Shown here: piece by piece, positions 12,088 to 23,638 of the stretch
How positions within the stretch are numbered: the stretch's first letter is position 1
How the letters are laid out: every line of letters starts with the position of its first letter
Source of the DNA: Nymphaea colorata
Taxonomy: Eukaryota; Streptophyta; Magnoliopsida; Nymphaeales; Nymphaeaceae
Direction of reading: 5' to 3'
NCBI RefSeq assembly: GCF_008831285.2
Contig: NC_045147.1
Coordinates: 3,808,001 to 3,872,000 of the forward strand
Length of the DNA: 64,000 nt
Made by a program: the position numbers and the translations under genes
Notes under the pieces: model-generated
The model's database searches: none
What the model was told of the DNA's origin: nothing
What the model saw: only the letters and a program-made list of their open reading frames with translations

Positions 12088-12500
12088 GTGACTAGGCAGG
12101 AGAGGATTGCAAGTTCGACTGGTGCTGATGAAGCATGATAGTATGAGTAATCGTGCTTTCATGGGTCTGATCCTCAAAATTGTAGATGGAAGCTACCAAT
12201 TGTGTGGTGGAACGCTGATTAAATGGTCGCAGGTACTATACCTTGATATGTTAGTGGAAACACATCATTTGGAAGAGGAGAAGGGTGATAGAGTGACCGA
12301 TTGGAAGCTAATGAGGAGCCATATGAGGTTTGACACTATTTTTAGTGCCTTTCCTAGTGTTGAGGCACTAGAAAACTTACATGAGAGAAGACAATGTTTG
12401 CAGACTAGGTCTTTGTCCAATAATGGCTTGCCTAGAACATACATGGTTAGTGTGTAATTGCATTCTCGTGGTTATTGCTGATGGACTAGACCAGTCAATG
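12088..12500. repeat. tandem array, right block after the hAT insertion
   Basis: Starts with the second copy of the target duplication gtgactag and continues the same unit as 2515-5502. An aaaattgtagatgga-like anchor lies at 12176 and a tgtaattgcattctcgtgg-like phrase near 12453. Subtracting the insertion, the spacing to the previous anchor at 5021 is about 570 bp, so array register is kept. From 12500 to 12855 I see nothing further. Confidence 0.75.
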
Positions 12501-12855
12501 GCTGAAATTATCACACAAATTATTGTATGAACACAACTGATGATTGTTCAATGAGGAAGCATGTCCACAGATTCTTGTTGGAGATTGCAAATCCACATGG
12601 GCCTATGATAGTAAAAAACCTTGCATGTAATGACAGACTTCCATGAAGAATAGAGGTAAAATATCAAAATATATCAAGAGATCAGTTAAACCACCACTTG
12701 AATACAACTGGTGCATTAGGTGGAATGCAATTAGTGTTTCAACTCCACAATTTTCCACTTTTTCATAGCTCAGTAGATTGGTTTGTTGTTCCCATGGAAC
12801 ACTTGGTCGTTTCTTCTTCTTTCTTTTGCTATTATTGTCCAAGACTGGTATCAAA

Positions 12856-14420
12856 TCATGGCTTCCTCTTCAACCCTTTTTCCATATGTATCATATCGTA
12901 GTTGACAAGATTTGTGCCCGACTTGTCAAATATACTATTTATGCTCGAACCATTCTTCCTTTTCTTCAATGGTTCTGGTGTCATTGGACTAGCTCTTTGT
13001 GAATTGCTCTCATGACAAAATGACAACACTTTGTGTAGAGCTTCATTTGCAAATGGTCTTATGCATTCATATGCTTGGTCATCTCGTACTATCAAGTCCG
13101 CAACATGCATGAGTGGTCTGCATATAAGTTGGTAATGGGAGGCAATGCAATGCCTGGGATCCTCATCACAAGGAATATCAGATATCCTCTTCAATATCTC
13201 CACTATCACATGTTTCTCAATCTTTGCATGATATATGTATCAGGCACTTTTTTAATATTCTCTCGATCAAGTGCCTTCAATGCATGACCATATAAAATCT
13301 GTTTGAATTCATATTTTTTTGCAAGAATATTATGCAACACTAGTATCAACATGGTAAGTAAAGTATGCAATATTCCTTTTAAAAGATTCTTCTCCATGTC
13401 ATATCACAAAGTACCTATGCGTACTTGATTCTTGCATATCTAACTTTATGCTACAATTAGTTACTTGGATTGCTGTCTACTTAAACCACTCAAACATGGT
13501 TAGTGTATACACAGCTGCAGCTCCATTTAATGTATTCATGTTTAGAGTTGGAGTTGTGAATTGTGGCTTTCCACATCTTCTTCAATCTCATTCTGCCTAA
13601 GACCATTAACAAATAATTCACATTGTTCCATGAATCATTACATTGACAAACAAAAATAGACTTCCCTTTCCCATGTAGCATGCATGCTCTCAACTATTTG
13701 CATGCTTATTATATATGTACAAAAGCATTGTCTTCCATATTCCAATGCACACTTTTCTTTGTCTTTATACAACAATTGAAGCTAAATGTTCTCTTCTAGG
13801 TCATAGGCATGAATCATCTGTTTCCATACAAACTCAAACGTCTTTGCATCTTCACACTCAACTACAATTTTGCAAAGCACTCCTGGAATCCAATCTTTTG
13901 ATATAGCACATGGCCTATTTTCTTTGCTGCATTTTAGAAAACATGCCACAAATAAAGTCGATGATGTGCCTCAGGCCATATGCAAGACACTTCTGCTACT
14001 ATTGTATTGTCGCCATTTGTAAGTACAACTTTAGAGTGCTTGTCATTCATGGCTTTGGTGAAAGTCCTCAACAACCACTCAAAGGTCTTCATGGTCTAAT
14101 CATACAAAATAGCCCCGCCAAAAATACAAAAACAAACTAGACCAATGTTGGGAATTGACCTTAACGGTTGTGTAAAATACAAGAATAGTATTGAAGCATT
14201 CATAATCTTCCCTTGACCTCAAGTCTGCCCAGAACATATCTGTGGCATATTGATCCTTATCTACTTTCACCACACTGAAAAGACCTGTGTGTTTGCTTGA
14301 TTTTGTATCCAAGTAATTCAATAGGGCCCTTAATTCTCCATCCTTCATAGATTTTGACCTTCTCCTCCTTTAGTGGTTCTATAATCCATGGGTGTGAATG
14401 GAACATTCTCTTAACTACCA
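12856..14420 (-). pseudogene. FAR1/FHY3-related (MULE-derived) pseudogene
   Basis: Minus-strand pieces occur in the right order for a FAR1-RELATED protein, but in several frames. Near 14348-14160: ELRALLNYLDTK...FSVVKVDKDQ and MFWADLRSREDYECF, the start of the MULE transposase-like domain. Near 14080-13930: NDKHSKVVLTNGD, then PEAHHRLYLWHV. Near 13330-13210: a SWIM-finger-like KKYEFKQILYGHALKALD with a damaged first Cys, followed by IPDTYI-like residues. Near 13150-12860: the C-terminal region with HYQLICRPLMHVAD. FAR1-family proteins are transcription factors derived from Mutator-like transposases. This copy has frameshifts and stops, and no intact zinc-binding N terminus was found upstream. 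Confidence 0.75.
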
Positions 14421-16826
14421 TCAACTTCCAGAAAATAATTATAAGTCTTCTTAGGTGGAATGCTAGTGTTATCAGCTAGTTCACCAATGGCAGATTGGGA
14501 TGTCGACACCTTGTGATACAATCTCAGCATGTGACTTATGTGAACATGTATCAATTGATGATTGTGATCATATGTGAATGTGTAGACACAATATTTTTTT
14601 ATTGGGAATCATTCCTAATACCAATTTGGCTGCACAACCGCATCTTGTATCAACCCTATGTTTCTTTACATTCTCGTTTGGGCCTGTGGCAGGCCAGCTC
14701 GATATGTTTAGGCCTGCCAATGGGCCATGCCTAGGCTGGGTGAGCCTTGGTTGGGTAGCTTGCCCCTGGCACAGTCAACCCTCTAGTCAACTTATTTTTG
14801 GGCAGATTTGACCCTCTTAGTGTTTTAAGCTATTTTAAGCCAATAATGACTAATTAATGGCTAATTTCATTTAAAAAAGACCACAATGTCTTTGAGTCTC
14901 CTTTCTCTATAAATGCCTTGTCATTTTTCTCATTTAACATGAAAAGTCCATCATCTTTTCAAGCCTTTGAACCTTCTTTCTTCTCTTCTAGATTTCTTTT
15001 TTTCTTCTTCTTGTTCAATTTTTCTTGTTTGGCTCTCCTAATCTTCAACTCCAAACCTTCATTTTCAACAAGAGGAAACCTTGATGGAGCTTGTGATGGA
15101 CTCTTGAGGAGCATCTCCAACCCATTCAAGCCACCATCAGGGAGTTCTCTTTGTCTAGAGGAGCTAAGGAGCCCCCTCTACACCAAATCTTCTTTTCAAG
15201 GTATTTATAACTTTTCTCTCTATGATTTTCTTGTCTTTTTTTTCATAACAAGCCAATGAAGCTCTAAAGTCTCTCAGAGCTAAGGATCCTCCTTGAAGCT
15301 CTGGGAGCATGACCAAGGCAAATGTTTCCCTTAAGATCTTTTTTTCTCTTTTTAATTTATCTTTTTAACATTTTAACTAGTTTCTTTATTTCTTTTAACT
15401 CGTTTATATCTTTTTAACTTGTATTTCTCTCATTTTAATTTTTCTTCCTCTCTTTATTCCTCTTTTCATTCCTCTTTCATTCAATTCTTTATCTTTCAAA
15501 TATATCTCTCTCTTCCTCCTTCTTTCATCTTTATTGCTCTCTATGTATTTTCAGTTTTATGTCTGTTTTAATTCCTCTACCTATTCTTGCTCTCTTATCA
15601 TATATCTATCTTTTCATTTCTCTATATAATTCTCTAGTTTGATGTTTTGATTGTATGTCGATGTATATTATGATATGAGGATTTGGTGTGGGTTGTTTTT
15701 CTATTTTTATCATTTTGAGGTTGAGCCAACCTGGGAAACACCTAAACACGCTTGATGCACATGTTAATTTGCATTGAGTATGTCATTTTCAATTTTTCAA
15801 ATTGCAAATCCATCTTTCATATTTTTTTTAATCATTCTTCTAGTCTTCCATTGGCCCACTTATATTTTCAATACATGCTTGAGTGACTCGCTAGATAAAA
15901 TCTTACATCTACCAATTTTCATCAATTTTTTCCTTCTCCATAGATGTATGTTATGGTATGAATGGTTTATTTTTTTTGTCATGCATATAGAATTTATATA
16001 ATCAGGCATACACAACCACTTATGGGACTCACAAACGCTCATAAGCACATCTCTAAGAAGTTTAAGTAAGAAAAGATCAAGCCTTAATAGGGTGATAATC
16101 AAATTAAGGCAAAATCTTAAAACTGACTTAAACTCAAGGGAAACACCCCTATAAATTATCATATTTTCTTGTTTTAAATATCTGATCTTCACTTTCTTCA
16201 ACATATTATTTTGATATTTACAATATTGAAAAATCTCTCTCTTTAGCCCTATGATGAACAAGAACTATGGTCATTGTTCATCTATTTTGATATCTTATTT
16301 TCAATCAAAACTTGAAAAAATTGCTTTTGCAATACATGATAAGTTGAAGTCATGTTTTGCAAGATAAGTAACTTACAAGTATGTTCCTAGGTATATTTCC
16401 TCAAATAAGTTGAAAACTTCGATTTTCAAACTATCTTCTAATACAAGTTATCTTTTAGTTGACTTCTAGTGACAATATTTGAAGAACTTAAATGATCTTA
16501 TAAGTGCTTCTTTTAAACAATTCGTTTTCTATACTATTTGGCTATTCCAACAATTCAATCTCACGTTTCTAATGTTACTAATTATTAAGCGTTTGTTAAC
16601 CCTTAAGACCATAGTTTAGACCTGATGGCACTTTTTTTTTTAAACCAAACCATATTTTAATCATTTCAAATTTGTCTCAATATCTATATTTTTTAAATTT
16701 CATTTAGACTTGAGCACACCAACATATAGGATTGAGGACAACATTTCAAATATCGGAATGTGCAAAGCAAGAAGCTAGTTCTTGGTTGGGTCAAAATAAA
16801 ATGGGTGAATCTCTTTCTCTCTCATT
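14421..16826. other. intergenic, pyrimidine-rich, nothing recognised
   Basis: A GC-rich patch at 14680-14790 has ggcctgccaatgggcc-like words reminiscent of hAT family 1 arms, but no ends can be set. From about 14900 to 15650 the plus strand is rich in T and C. A 113-codon frame at 14918-15259 in this composition is Phe/Ser-rich and shows no domain. No gene is supported. Confidence 0.4.
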
Positions 16827-18490
16827 TCAAAATAAAACATCATTTTTCTCAAGCACTCCAAAGACCAAAATAAATTTTGAGGATGCAAACAAGAATGCAT
16901 CAGAGAGATCACAAACCACATGAACATCTTTTACCTCGTGCATTAGAACTAATGTATCAATTACTGATGCTATGGAGGCTTCACACCCATTGCTTAACAT
17001 TTGATATACTAAGTGACAAAAAACTAAGGATGTAGGTAGAGTTATTCGTTTACCTTGGAATATTGCCACACTATCATCTAAAATATAAAAAGTTGCTTCC
17101 TTCTTATTACAATATGCTAAAACTCAATACTTAGCTAAGCAAGCTATGTCCAAAATGCTATCAAATTCTTGAATTTTCATGTGTATTACATCTGTCAAAA
17201 TCCAAGACACACCCCAAAAAATAACACGTGGAGAATAGACCTCCACAACCACCACCAACTTTTCTAAAGGAGAAATGACAGCTAAACATGGGTGTAAGTT
17301 GTTGGCCATATGGGTTAAACAAAATGCATCTATAAGGGACACAAAAGAAAAGTTCAACCCTGTATATACAATGTCATTAAGGAAACATTTAACTGAAATA
17401 ATATATGAAGCAGCTAAAGCCTCCTAGTATGACATGTTGAAAGACCAGCCTCTACCCTAAGTTTTGGCCTATGGCAACTTTGCATGTCCTCAATTGGCTG
17501 ATGTCAAACTTGTAGACCTGCTAGAACCTAGAGCAACTGCTCTGGAGGTTCGAAAAGATGAAATCTCCATTGTATCTTCCAAGAAAATGAGATTGCGTCC
17601 ACAAATTTTAGAGTGTGCCATAAATCCAAGTGTCCTAGTAGTTGTTTCCTCACCAGAAGCAACACAGCTATGTTCTCTACCCAAACTGTAAGGGAGCTCT
17701 CATTGGTTTGGTTGCAGGGTCCTTATTACCTCTAGATGTTGCTCATGGCAGATGCTTATAGCACCCTTGAGATCACCGAGGTCTACCTGATCTACTTTGG
17801 CATATGTGTCCTAAGTAGTTAGTAGCCTCTTTTTGATGCTTTAAAGCTTTCTATCTCCTATAGAGTCCCATCTCTATTTGTCATGCTACCTCTATGAGTG
17901 AGGAAACTCTTAGTAGTTTCTTATCAAATTTTCATTGTTTTCCCACTCATCCACTATTCATGTCTTTGATGCTTCTCAACCTCAACCAAATTCATATCAG
18001 TGAAAAAACTTAGTAAACCCATAAACGTTTGCTCATATTCATATACAGTCTTGTTGTCTTGCTGAAACTAACAAATTTCTTCTATCTTGATTTCTATATA
18101 CATTGGAGGGTAGTACTTTGTTTTGAATTCTCTCAAAACGTCATTCCAAGTGAGAGCACTACGATCTATGTATCAACTATGAGCAGTCATCCACCATGCA
18201 TCTACTAGACCCTACAATAAAAACATAGAACAACACAGTTTCCCTCATCAGTATAGCCTAGGAACTCGTAAAGTTTGTCCATCTCATTTAAGTGGTTTTT
18301 CATTTCAAGTGGGTCAGCAGTGCCTGAGAAGGTATGGGCGCTTAGTTGTTGGGCCTGCTTAAGCTATCATTGTGCTATGCATCTTGCATCTGCTAGAGGT
18401 GCCATCTGGTGGTCTTTAGGCATCTCCATAGAAGACTTGCTCTATGGTGCCTCACCCCCATGTCTACAACCATGATCACGATGACGACAC
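16827..18490 (-). pseudogene. Ty3/gypsy gag-protease relic
   Basis: Read on the minus strand. Near 18370-18250 is a gag start phrase (FSGTADPLEMKNHLNEMDKL), followed by further gag sequence through about 18000 in broken frames. Near 17357-17124 a retropepsin-type region ends VIHMKIQEFDSILDIACLAKY-like, matching the usual gypsy pattern of a final ILGMDWL box. Near 17060-16830 is the linker to reverse transcriptase, with MHEVKDVHVVCDLSDAF. The copy stops before the RT motifs and carries stops and frameshifts. A minus-strand LTR might lie near 18500-18920 (gctcggggccctataaca at about 18902), but no partner was found. Confidence 0.65.
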
Positions 18491-19557
18491 AGTATATCCT
18501 ATGAAATTAGCCATCATAATTATTTCCACACTAAACATAACTAATCCTAAATACATGCATGACAATTACATCCTAAATTGGGCTGCAATACCAACCTATC
18601 ACCGCCCAAACCCAAGGATTGAGGGGAAAATTGTGCTTACACTACATATTTCACAAACTAACTGAAAGCAACAGAAAAATTTGAATTTCTAATTGTAACA
18701 TACACCAAAAATTTAAAATATAATGATACGTTGCATTTACTAGCCAAATGAGTTATACAACTCATTAGTTCTCTCTAAAAGAGAACTACTCGCCCCACCA
18801 CATGCCATGCATGAATGAAACAAAATGAGCAAAATTTATATCTAGCTACTATATATTGTGGAACTCTAATGGTTGATCTACTTGTGTGTACTATGTTGCA
18901 CAGCTCGGGGCCCTATAACATTCCATAAAAAAGGAAAACACAAATCGTGAGTCCTAAAGACCAAATAAGCAGTCCACAACAGACAAAATCTCGGTTACAA
19001 GAAATACATTACTATAGCAAAGTAGACATAGCTCAAGCAACGAAGCAATAAATAAACAAGGTTTAACAACCACCTTGCTTTTATGCCAACCCTTATTCAT
19101 TTCCTAACTAGTACTTGGTTGTCTTAGATTCCATCTTTCATTTAGTGCATTTTAAAATTTAAAATAGACATTTTACTCAAAGCAATTAAATTTCTATTCT
19201 TGAGATATTCATTTATTTGGAAAAATTATGCCTAGTGAAAAATTTACCTCAGAAGCTTGGAAACTCATTAAGAAATTTGTGTCATAATTTTGGTTGCAAA
19301 AAAGAATTAGATGAGAAGCATAAAACATGAGATGGTGAACAACCAAAAATCTACACTAGGCAAAACTTAGAACAACAAGAAACTTCTGAAGTAGCAAAAA
19401 GTAACCTTTCTTACTAAAGAATATCAGCAATAGAATTTTAACTCAAGCAATAATAAGTAGAAAAATGATAGTCCCAATTATATGACGCTGTGGCAGAGAT
19501 GGAACTAGAAAGTGACCTTGATGCCGAGTATAGACTATTGGAGGATCAAGGAAACGA
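18491..19557. other. intergenic between retroelement relics
   Basis: No gene or clear repeat boundary. Part of it may be the 5' LTR and leader of the minus-strand gypsy relic at 16827-18490. Confidence 0.3.
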
Positions 19558-19965
19558 TCACCTGACAGTGGTTGAGAGGACCCAACTGACGCTAGTAAAA
19601 TCATCAACCAGAACTAGGTAATACCAAAAACGTGAATGAAAGGAAACTCGACTTGGACCCCAAACATCATCATGGAGAAGATCAAATGGACATTGACTCG
19701 ATAGACTCTGATTCGAAGGGAAACTACTATGTGTATGCTTGCCTAACTTGCATGCATCACATAAAAAAGACTTTGATGCAGAAATATCTGAAAAAATGTG
19801 ACGAAGCTTGGACACAGAGGGATGACCCAGTCTGAGATGCCACTGCAAAGGAGAAGACTTCGATGTGAAAGAGGATGCAACAACATCTACAGGGACAAAA
19901 AGGAAATAGAGCCCCTCGTGTTCATGGCCGCCACCAATCATCTTCCCAGTTTATAAGTCCTGAAA
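19558..19965 (-). pseudogene. Ty1/copia integrase fragment
   Basis: A minus-strand frame of 127 codons with the GAG-pre-integrase and integrase start of copia elements. It shows LQWHLRLGHPSVSKLRH, then the zinc-binding CDACKLGKH, then FDLLHDDVWGPS and LVDDFTSVSWV. The frame is open here but cut off on both sides, so the first integrase Asp is present and the rest is missing. A further copia-like phrase, DLQTGKMIGGG, extends it upstream to about 19965. Confidence 0.85.
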
Positions 19966-20090
19966 AGAACATGAATGAGGATAAAAAAAAATAACTATAC
20001 ATTGTAAATCTCTAGCCAATTGCTTAACAAATAACAGGTTAACAAGAAAGCGAGGAGTCTTACTCAAGTGGTCAGGTTTTTAACAATTTA

Positions 20091-20098
20091 TACATACA

Positions 20099-20132
<34 letters not shown>

Positions 20133-20160
20133 CATACATACATATATATATATATATATG
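20091..20160. repeat. (TACA)n/(TA)n microsatellite
   Basis: About 70 bp of tacata repeats running into a pure TA run. Confidence 0.95.
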
Positions 20161-20189
20161 TACACTGCATTCTGGTATTTGATAGGAAC

Positions 20190-21001
20190 AATTGAAGAAA
20201 AAGATTGCTAGCATGCTTGAAGGAGCATCTGATGTACCTGGAAGCAGTTATGTGTTATACTAGGTGATAGGAGAAGATAGACACAGTCGAATGCAGACAA
20301 TGGGGGTAGGTGTGAATCTTCACGACTCATTAAAAGCAAGATCTGATATGCTCAAAGATCGCCTTAATCAGTTACTTGAAATGGTGGCAAGATCATTTAG
20401 TTACATTTTCTATTAATTTTCCTTTGGTTTTTTAATGTTACAAGCACTATCATATATGCATCGTATTTTCCATTTTCATTACTGGCTTACCGAGAACTCC
20501 TCAATTCCCCTCAGTTCTGTCTTAGTAAGCACCGTTGGTAGATTTTTTGTTCAGTCCACTAAGCAGGTCTCTATACTTACATATTCTATAGGACGTGTAG
20601 TTCATACATACATGTCTTGTAAACATCATGTAATTTTTACCCCATATTTGGTTATGTAACTATCAACCATTATGTAAAAAAAGTTGACTAAACTAGTACT
20701 GACGTTCAGCAAAGCGTTGATAAAAGTTTTCATTGACGTCGGACGTTAAAAAAGATTTTCTGGGTGAACAATCTTTATTGACGTATTCTTTATGTTGGAA
20801 AAACTTTTTTCTGACGATAGGAAGTATCAGTAAACAGTTTTCATTATTTATCACCTCGATTTTGTCAAAATCATTGGAAAAGCTTTTACTGACATCACCT
20901 TTATCAACGTGTTTTATTAAACGTCAGAAATATATTTATGAATGTTAGACCGGCTTTTAGCGACACTTTTTTCACGTCAATAAAACGTGTATTTTTTGTA
21001 G
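20190..21001 (+). mobile_element. 3' part of a CACTA-like (En/Spm) element
   Basis: Near 20190-20400, imperfect codons read like the C-terminal part of the plant Ptta/En/Spm accessory protein: GEDRHSRMQTMGVGV, then a coil with DMLKDRLNQLLEMV. Downstream, 20690-20995 is full of short direct and inverted copies of tgacgt/acgtca words, as expected of CACTA subterminal repeats. It ends near 21000 with ttttttgtag, close to the inverse of a CACTACAAAA terminus. The left end is not visible, so this is a 3' fragment or a strongly decayed copy. Confidence 0.5.
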
Positions 21002-21181
21002 CTTTACAGTTCACTTTTTCTAAAACGAATGATTAGGATGCCCTTATAAATATTGATGGATTCTAGCTGAAACTTCTTGAGTAAGTTTCTTTTGTGCAAG
21101 GGCTTCCTATCTCTTCTTCCCTGAGAGAAGATAAAAGATCTTTGTAGCTGTTGTTGCCGGACAAGTTATAATCAACATGAC

Positions 21182-21214
21182 TTGACTGAAAGAACCCGAC
21201 AACTTGACTTGACC
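21182..21214. promoter_or_regulatory. cluster of W-box cores upstream of the VQ gene
   Basis: TTGACT at 21182-21187 and 21204-21209 and TTGACC at 21209-21214, with another TTGACC at 21561-21566. TTGAC(C/T) is the core bound by WRKY factors, and VQ proteins partner WRKY factors. The cluster lies about 0.7-1.0 kb upstream of the start codon, so a regulatory role is only a suggestion. Confidence 0.3.
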
Positions 21215-21604
21215 ATGCTCATCCCATTATTCTGGGTGGACACAAGAAGTTGAAAATGACGGGTTTCGAGTGAAATCACTACTTACGCCAAAGTGCACGT
21301 ACTATAGTTAGTTAACCAAGTACTTCGGCAGAACCCTTTGGGGATGTCACTAAGCCAAAGGCAAGATTACACTATATTTTAGACACACATTCTTATATAA
21401 ACCACCATTCACTGACGTTGATCATGGCAGCTCATAGAGGTCAATCTTGTTTTCATACCACATACAAAATTCTGCTTCACACTATTATTTATGGCATTAA
21501 TGCAGAAGCTCTCGGTCATGCCTAATAGAGTGTGCATACCATATTTTCCAGCATTAACTTTTGACCCGTTTTTTACATTGAAAGTTTTCATGGGAGGAAA
21601 TAAC

Positions 21605-21740
21605 TAAGGGTGGGTGGCCCAATTAAAGTTTCTAAATTTAAACTTTTCCTAGAACGAAAATATAATTCTTAAAATTTTTATTTAAAACAAATAAAATTTT
21701 CTAAAATTTATATGTAAATTCAAAAAAAAAATGAAAGTAA
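21605..21740. mobile_element. decayed copy of the short ggggtggagcc repeat family
   Basis: A stretch starting ggtgggtggcccaattaaag and continuing through AT-rich sequence with aaatttatatgtaaatt. It resembles, in reverse, the elements at 29311-29482 and 39049-39204. Ends are unclear. Confidence 0.35.
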
Positions 21741-22058
21741 GGTTAGGGACCTTAAGAGCTTTGCCTTGGCTTCACCCTTCGAAGTAACTATCAAACACCA
21801 TTATATCATGTACCCCACTCACTGGACCGCCTTCAATGTTCTATTGCATTACGTCAGGCACCTTACGTCACTGTGGGCCCTTAAGGCTGAGATCACAGCT
21901 CGAAACCGACATCCGTCCACAGAAGAGACGCCACGTTGCATTGTCTTGTCATAGCCAATGGGCTTCTTATTAAATTCATCACCAATCCATCCTCTTGCAA
22001 TCCAAGTAGTCATGAACCGTCCTCATCTTTTCCAGCCCCTCCAAACCCTAACTTCCTC

Positions 22059-22065
22059 TATATAA
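22059..22065 (+). promoter_or_regulatory. TATA box of the VQ gene
   Basis: tatataagg in a local context that changes from AT-rich to GC-richer sequence, about 170 bp before the ATG at 22231. Transcription would start near 22090-22095, giving a leader of about 140 bases. Confidence 0.65.
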
Positions 22066-22230
22066 GGAGCCGCACATGACTCACTAACACAGGCAGCGGC
22101 CAGGCAGTATCATCCCTCTCTACCTCGCCTCCTTCTCCGCCTAATCAACTCCACGGCCTGCTGATTCTACTGCACATTTAAATAATATTCCTTCGGCACC
22201 AACACCGAAGACCATTCGCCGGCAAGTTAA

Positions 22231-22668
22231 ATGGATCGCCTCGGCGTCCGGAATAAGAGGGCCAACAAGAAGCCGATCAAGGTAGTGTACATAGCAAACC
22301 CCAAGATGGTGAAAGCAAGTGCCGCTGATTTCAGGGCTCTAGTGCAGGAGCTCACCGGAAACATTGGAAGCGGTGGTAGGACCATAACATCATCACCGCC
22401 ACCAATTAGCTCGCCCGATGAGAACAACATGATAAGGCCTTCACAGGTTGATGAAATTATGAGCCCGAGAGCCGTAGTTTACCCTGTGGCAGAGACGATA
22501 GGCAGCGACGAGCGGCCGCTAAGCGCGGACTACCGCTGCTTCCCCGCCGAGCTGTCCCTTGAAGACCTGATCTTGCAACAGATCATGCTGGAAGGTTCTA
22601 CAGTATTTGAAAGCCATGGTCCTTTTACGAGTCAGCTTGTGAATTATGAGCCTTTGATTTGGAGTTAG
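22231..22668 (+). CDS. VQ-motif protein, SIB1-like (145 residues)
   Basis: An intact single-exon gene. Residues about 14-26 form a basic stretch KKPIKVVYIANPKMVK. Residues 35-44 are FRALVQELTG, a perfect FxxxVQxLTG VQ motif. The C terminus carries an acidic/hydrophobic segment LSLEDLILQQIML. VQ proteins are nuclear or plastid cofactors that bind WRKY transcription factors and tune defence and stress responses. The KKP(I/L)KVVYI lead-in to the motif is characteristic of the SIB1 (sigma factor binding protein) branch. The start is fixed by the first ATG after the TATA box and leader. The length is normal and codon use is GC-richer than the surroundings. Which paralogue it is cannot be told from sequence alone. 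Confidence 0.93.
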   Translation: MDRLGVRNKRANKKPIKVVYIANPKMVKASAADFRALVQELTGNIGSGGRTITSSPPPISSPDENNMIRPSQVDEIMSPRAVVYPVAETIGSDERPLSADYRCFPAELSLEDLILQQIMLEGSTVFESHGPFTSQLVNYEPLIWS

Positions 22669-23638
22669 TAATATGGTACCGAATTCTTGTTGTGCGTGCA
22701 GGCCAACTAGATTTGCGAATTAGTTTGTGAGGCTCAGTTGTCGCGTTCCTCACTCGTTGTTATTATTCTATGGTCCCAAAATGAAGAATAGTGTTAACTA
22801 AGTTGCCTTTGGTGGTTGATAAAATATCTCAACTGTATCTGTACATTAATGGCCGCAAACGTTGCTGCTTTATGAAGCTCTAAAGTTGATTAGAAACATA
22901 ATCGTGGCCTTGAGGTTGGTGTTTTCTTTTAGCTGTAGCAAATGTGACAGGCTCCAATTTCTATTGTATTTAAATTATCTGGATCGAGCTACCTCCATTA
23001 TTGCTACCAGAGCTATTAATCATTTGAATCTTTTGTAAAACGTCAACCTTAGTTCGCCAATTTGGCAGCTGATCAGTACTGCACATGCGTATGGCCGCTT
23101 CAGTTGATATCGAGGAGTAACATTGAATTCGTTTGCGATAATAAAAAGGAGAAGAAACTACCTCGACCATTGCTACAAAGATAAGGAAGCACGGTCTTGT
23201 GTCGCTGACTGTGTGTGTGACGGGTAATTTTTTTTTTCCATAGATTTGTCTGTTCCCCTCCATTATTTTGTCGGTTCCCATTGTTTTTTCCTTTTTCCAA
23301 GTAAGGACATTTTTGTCATTTCAAGTTCTGAACACCTACTCTCAGTGAAGATAAAACAGCCACACAATGTAAAGTATTTAAGAAACAAAGAGAAAAATCC
23401 AGGTTCTCAGGACCACATGCTATGATCATGATTTTTGGAAAAGCAGAACAGCCAACTATGAGGAGCTAATTGGTTTTGTGCTATTAGTGCACATGAAATT
23501 ATAAAGCAAGGGGGGAGAGATAAATATGCTGCTGCGGCGAGAGAAAGGATATGCATTTCTCACCTAATTAGATGTAACTAAATGTCCCATCATATATATT
23601 CTTGTCACAAGTTCTGAACATCATTTTTGAAGATTAGT
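22669..23638. other. VQ gene 3' flank and intergenic DNA
   Basis: The 3' UTR of the VQ gene probably occupies the first 200-300 bases. Nothing else is recognised up to the candidate LTR. Confidence 0.4.

Noticed and set aside
14918-15259. 113-codon Phe/Ser-rich frame
   Set aside because: It lies in T/C-rich sequence and has no domain or conserved pattern; a signal-peptide-like look follows from the T-rich composition.
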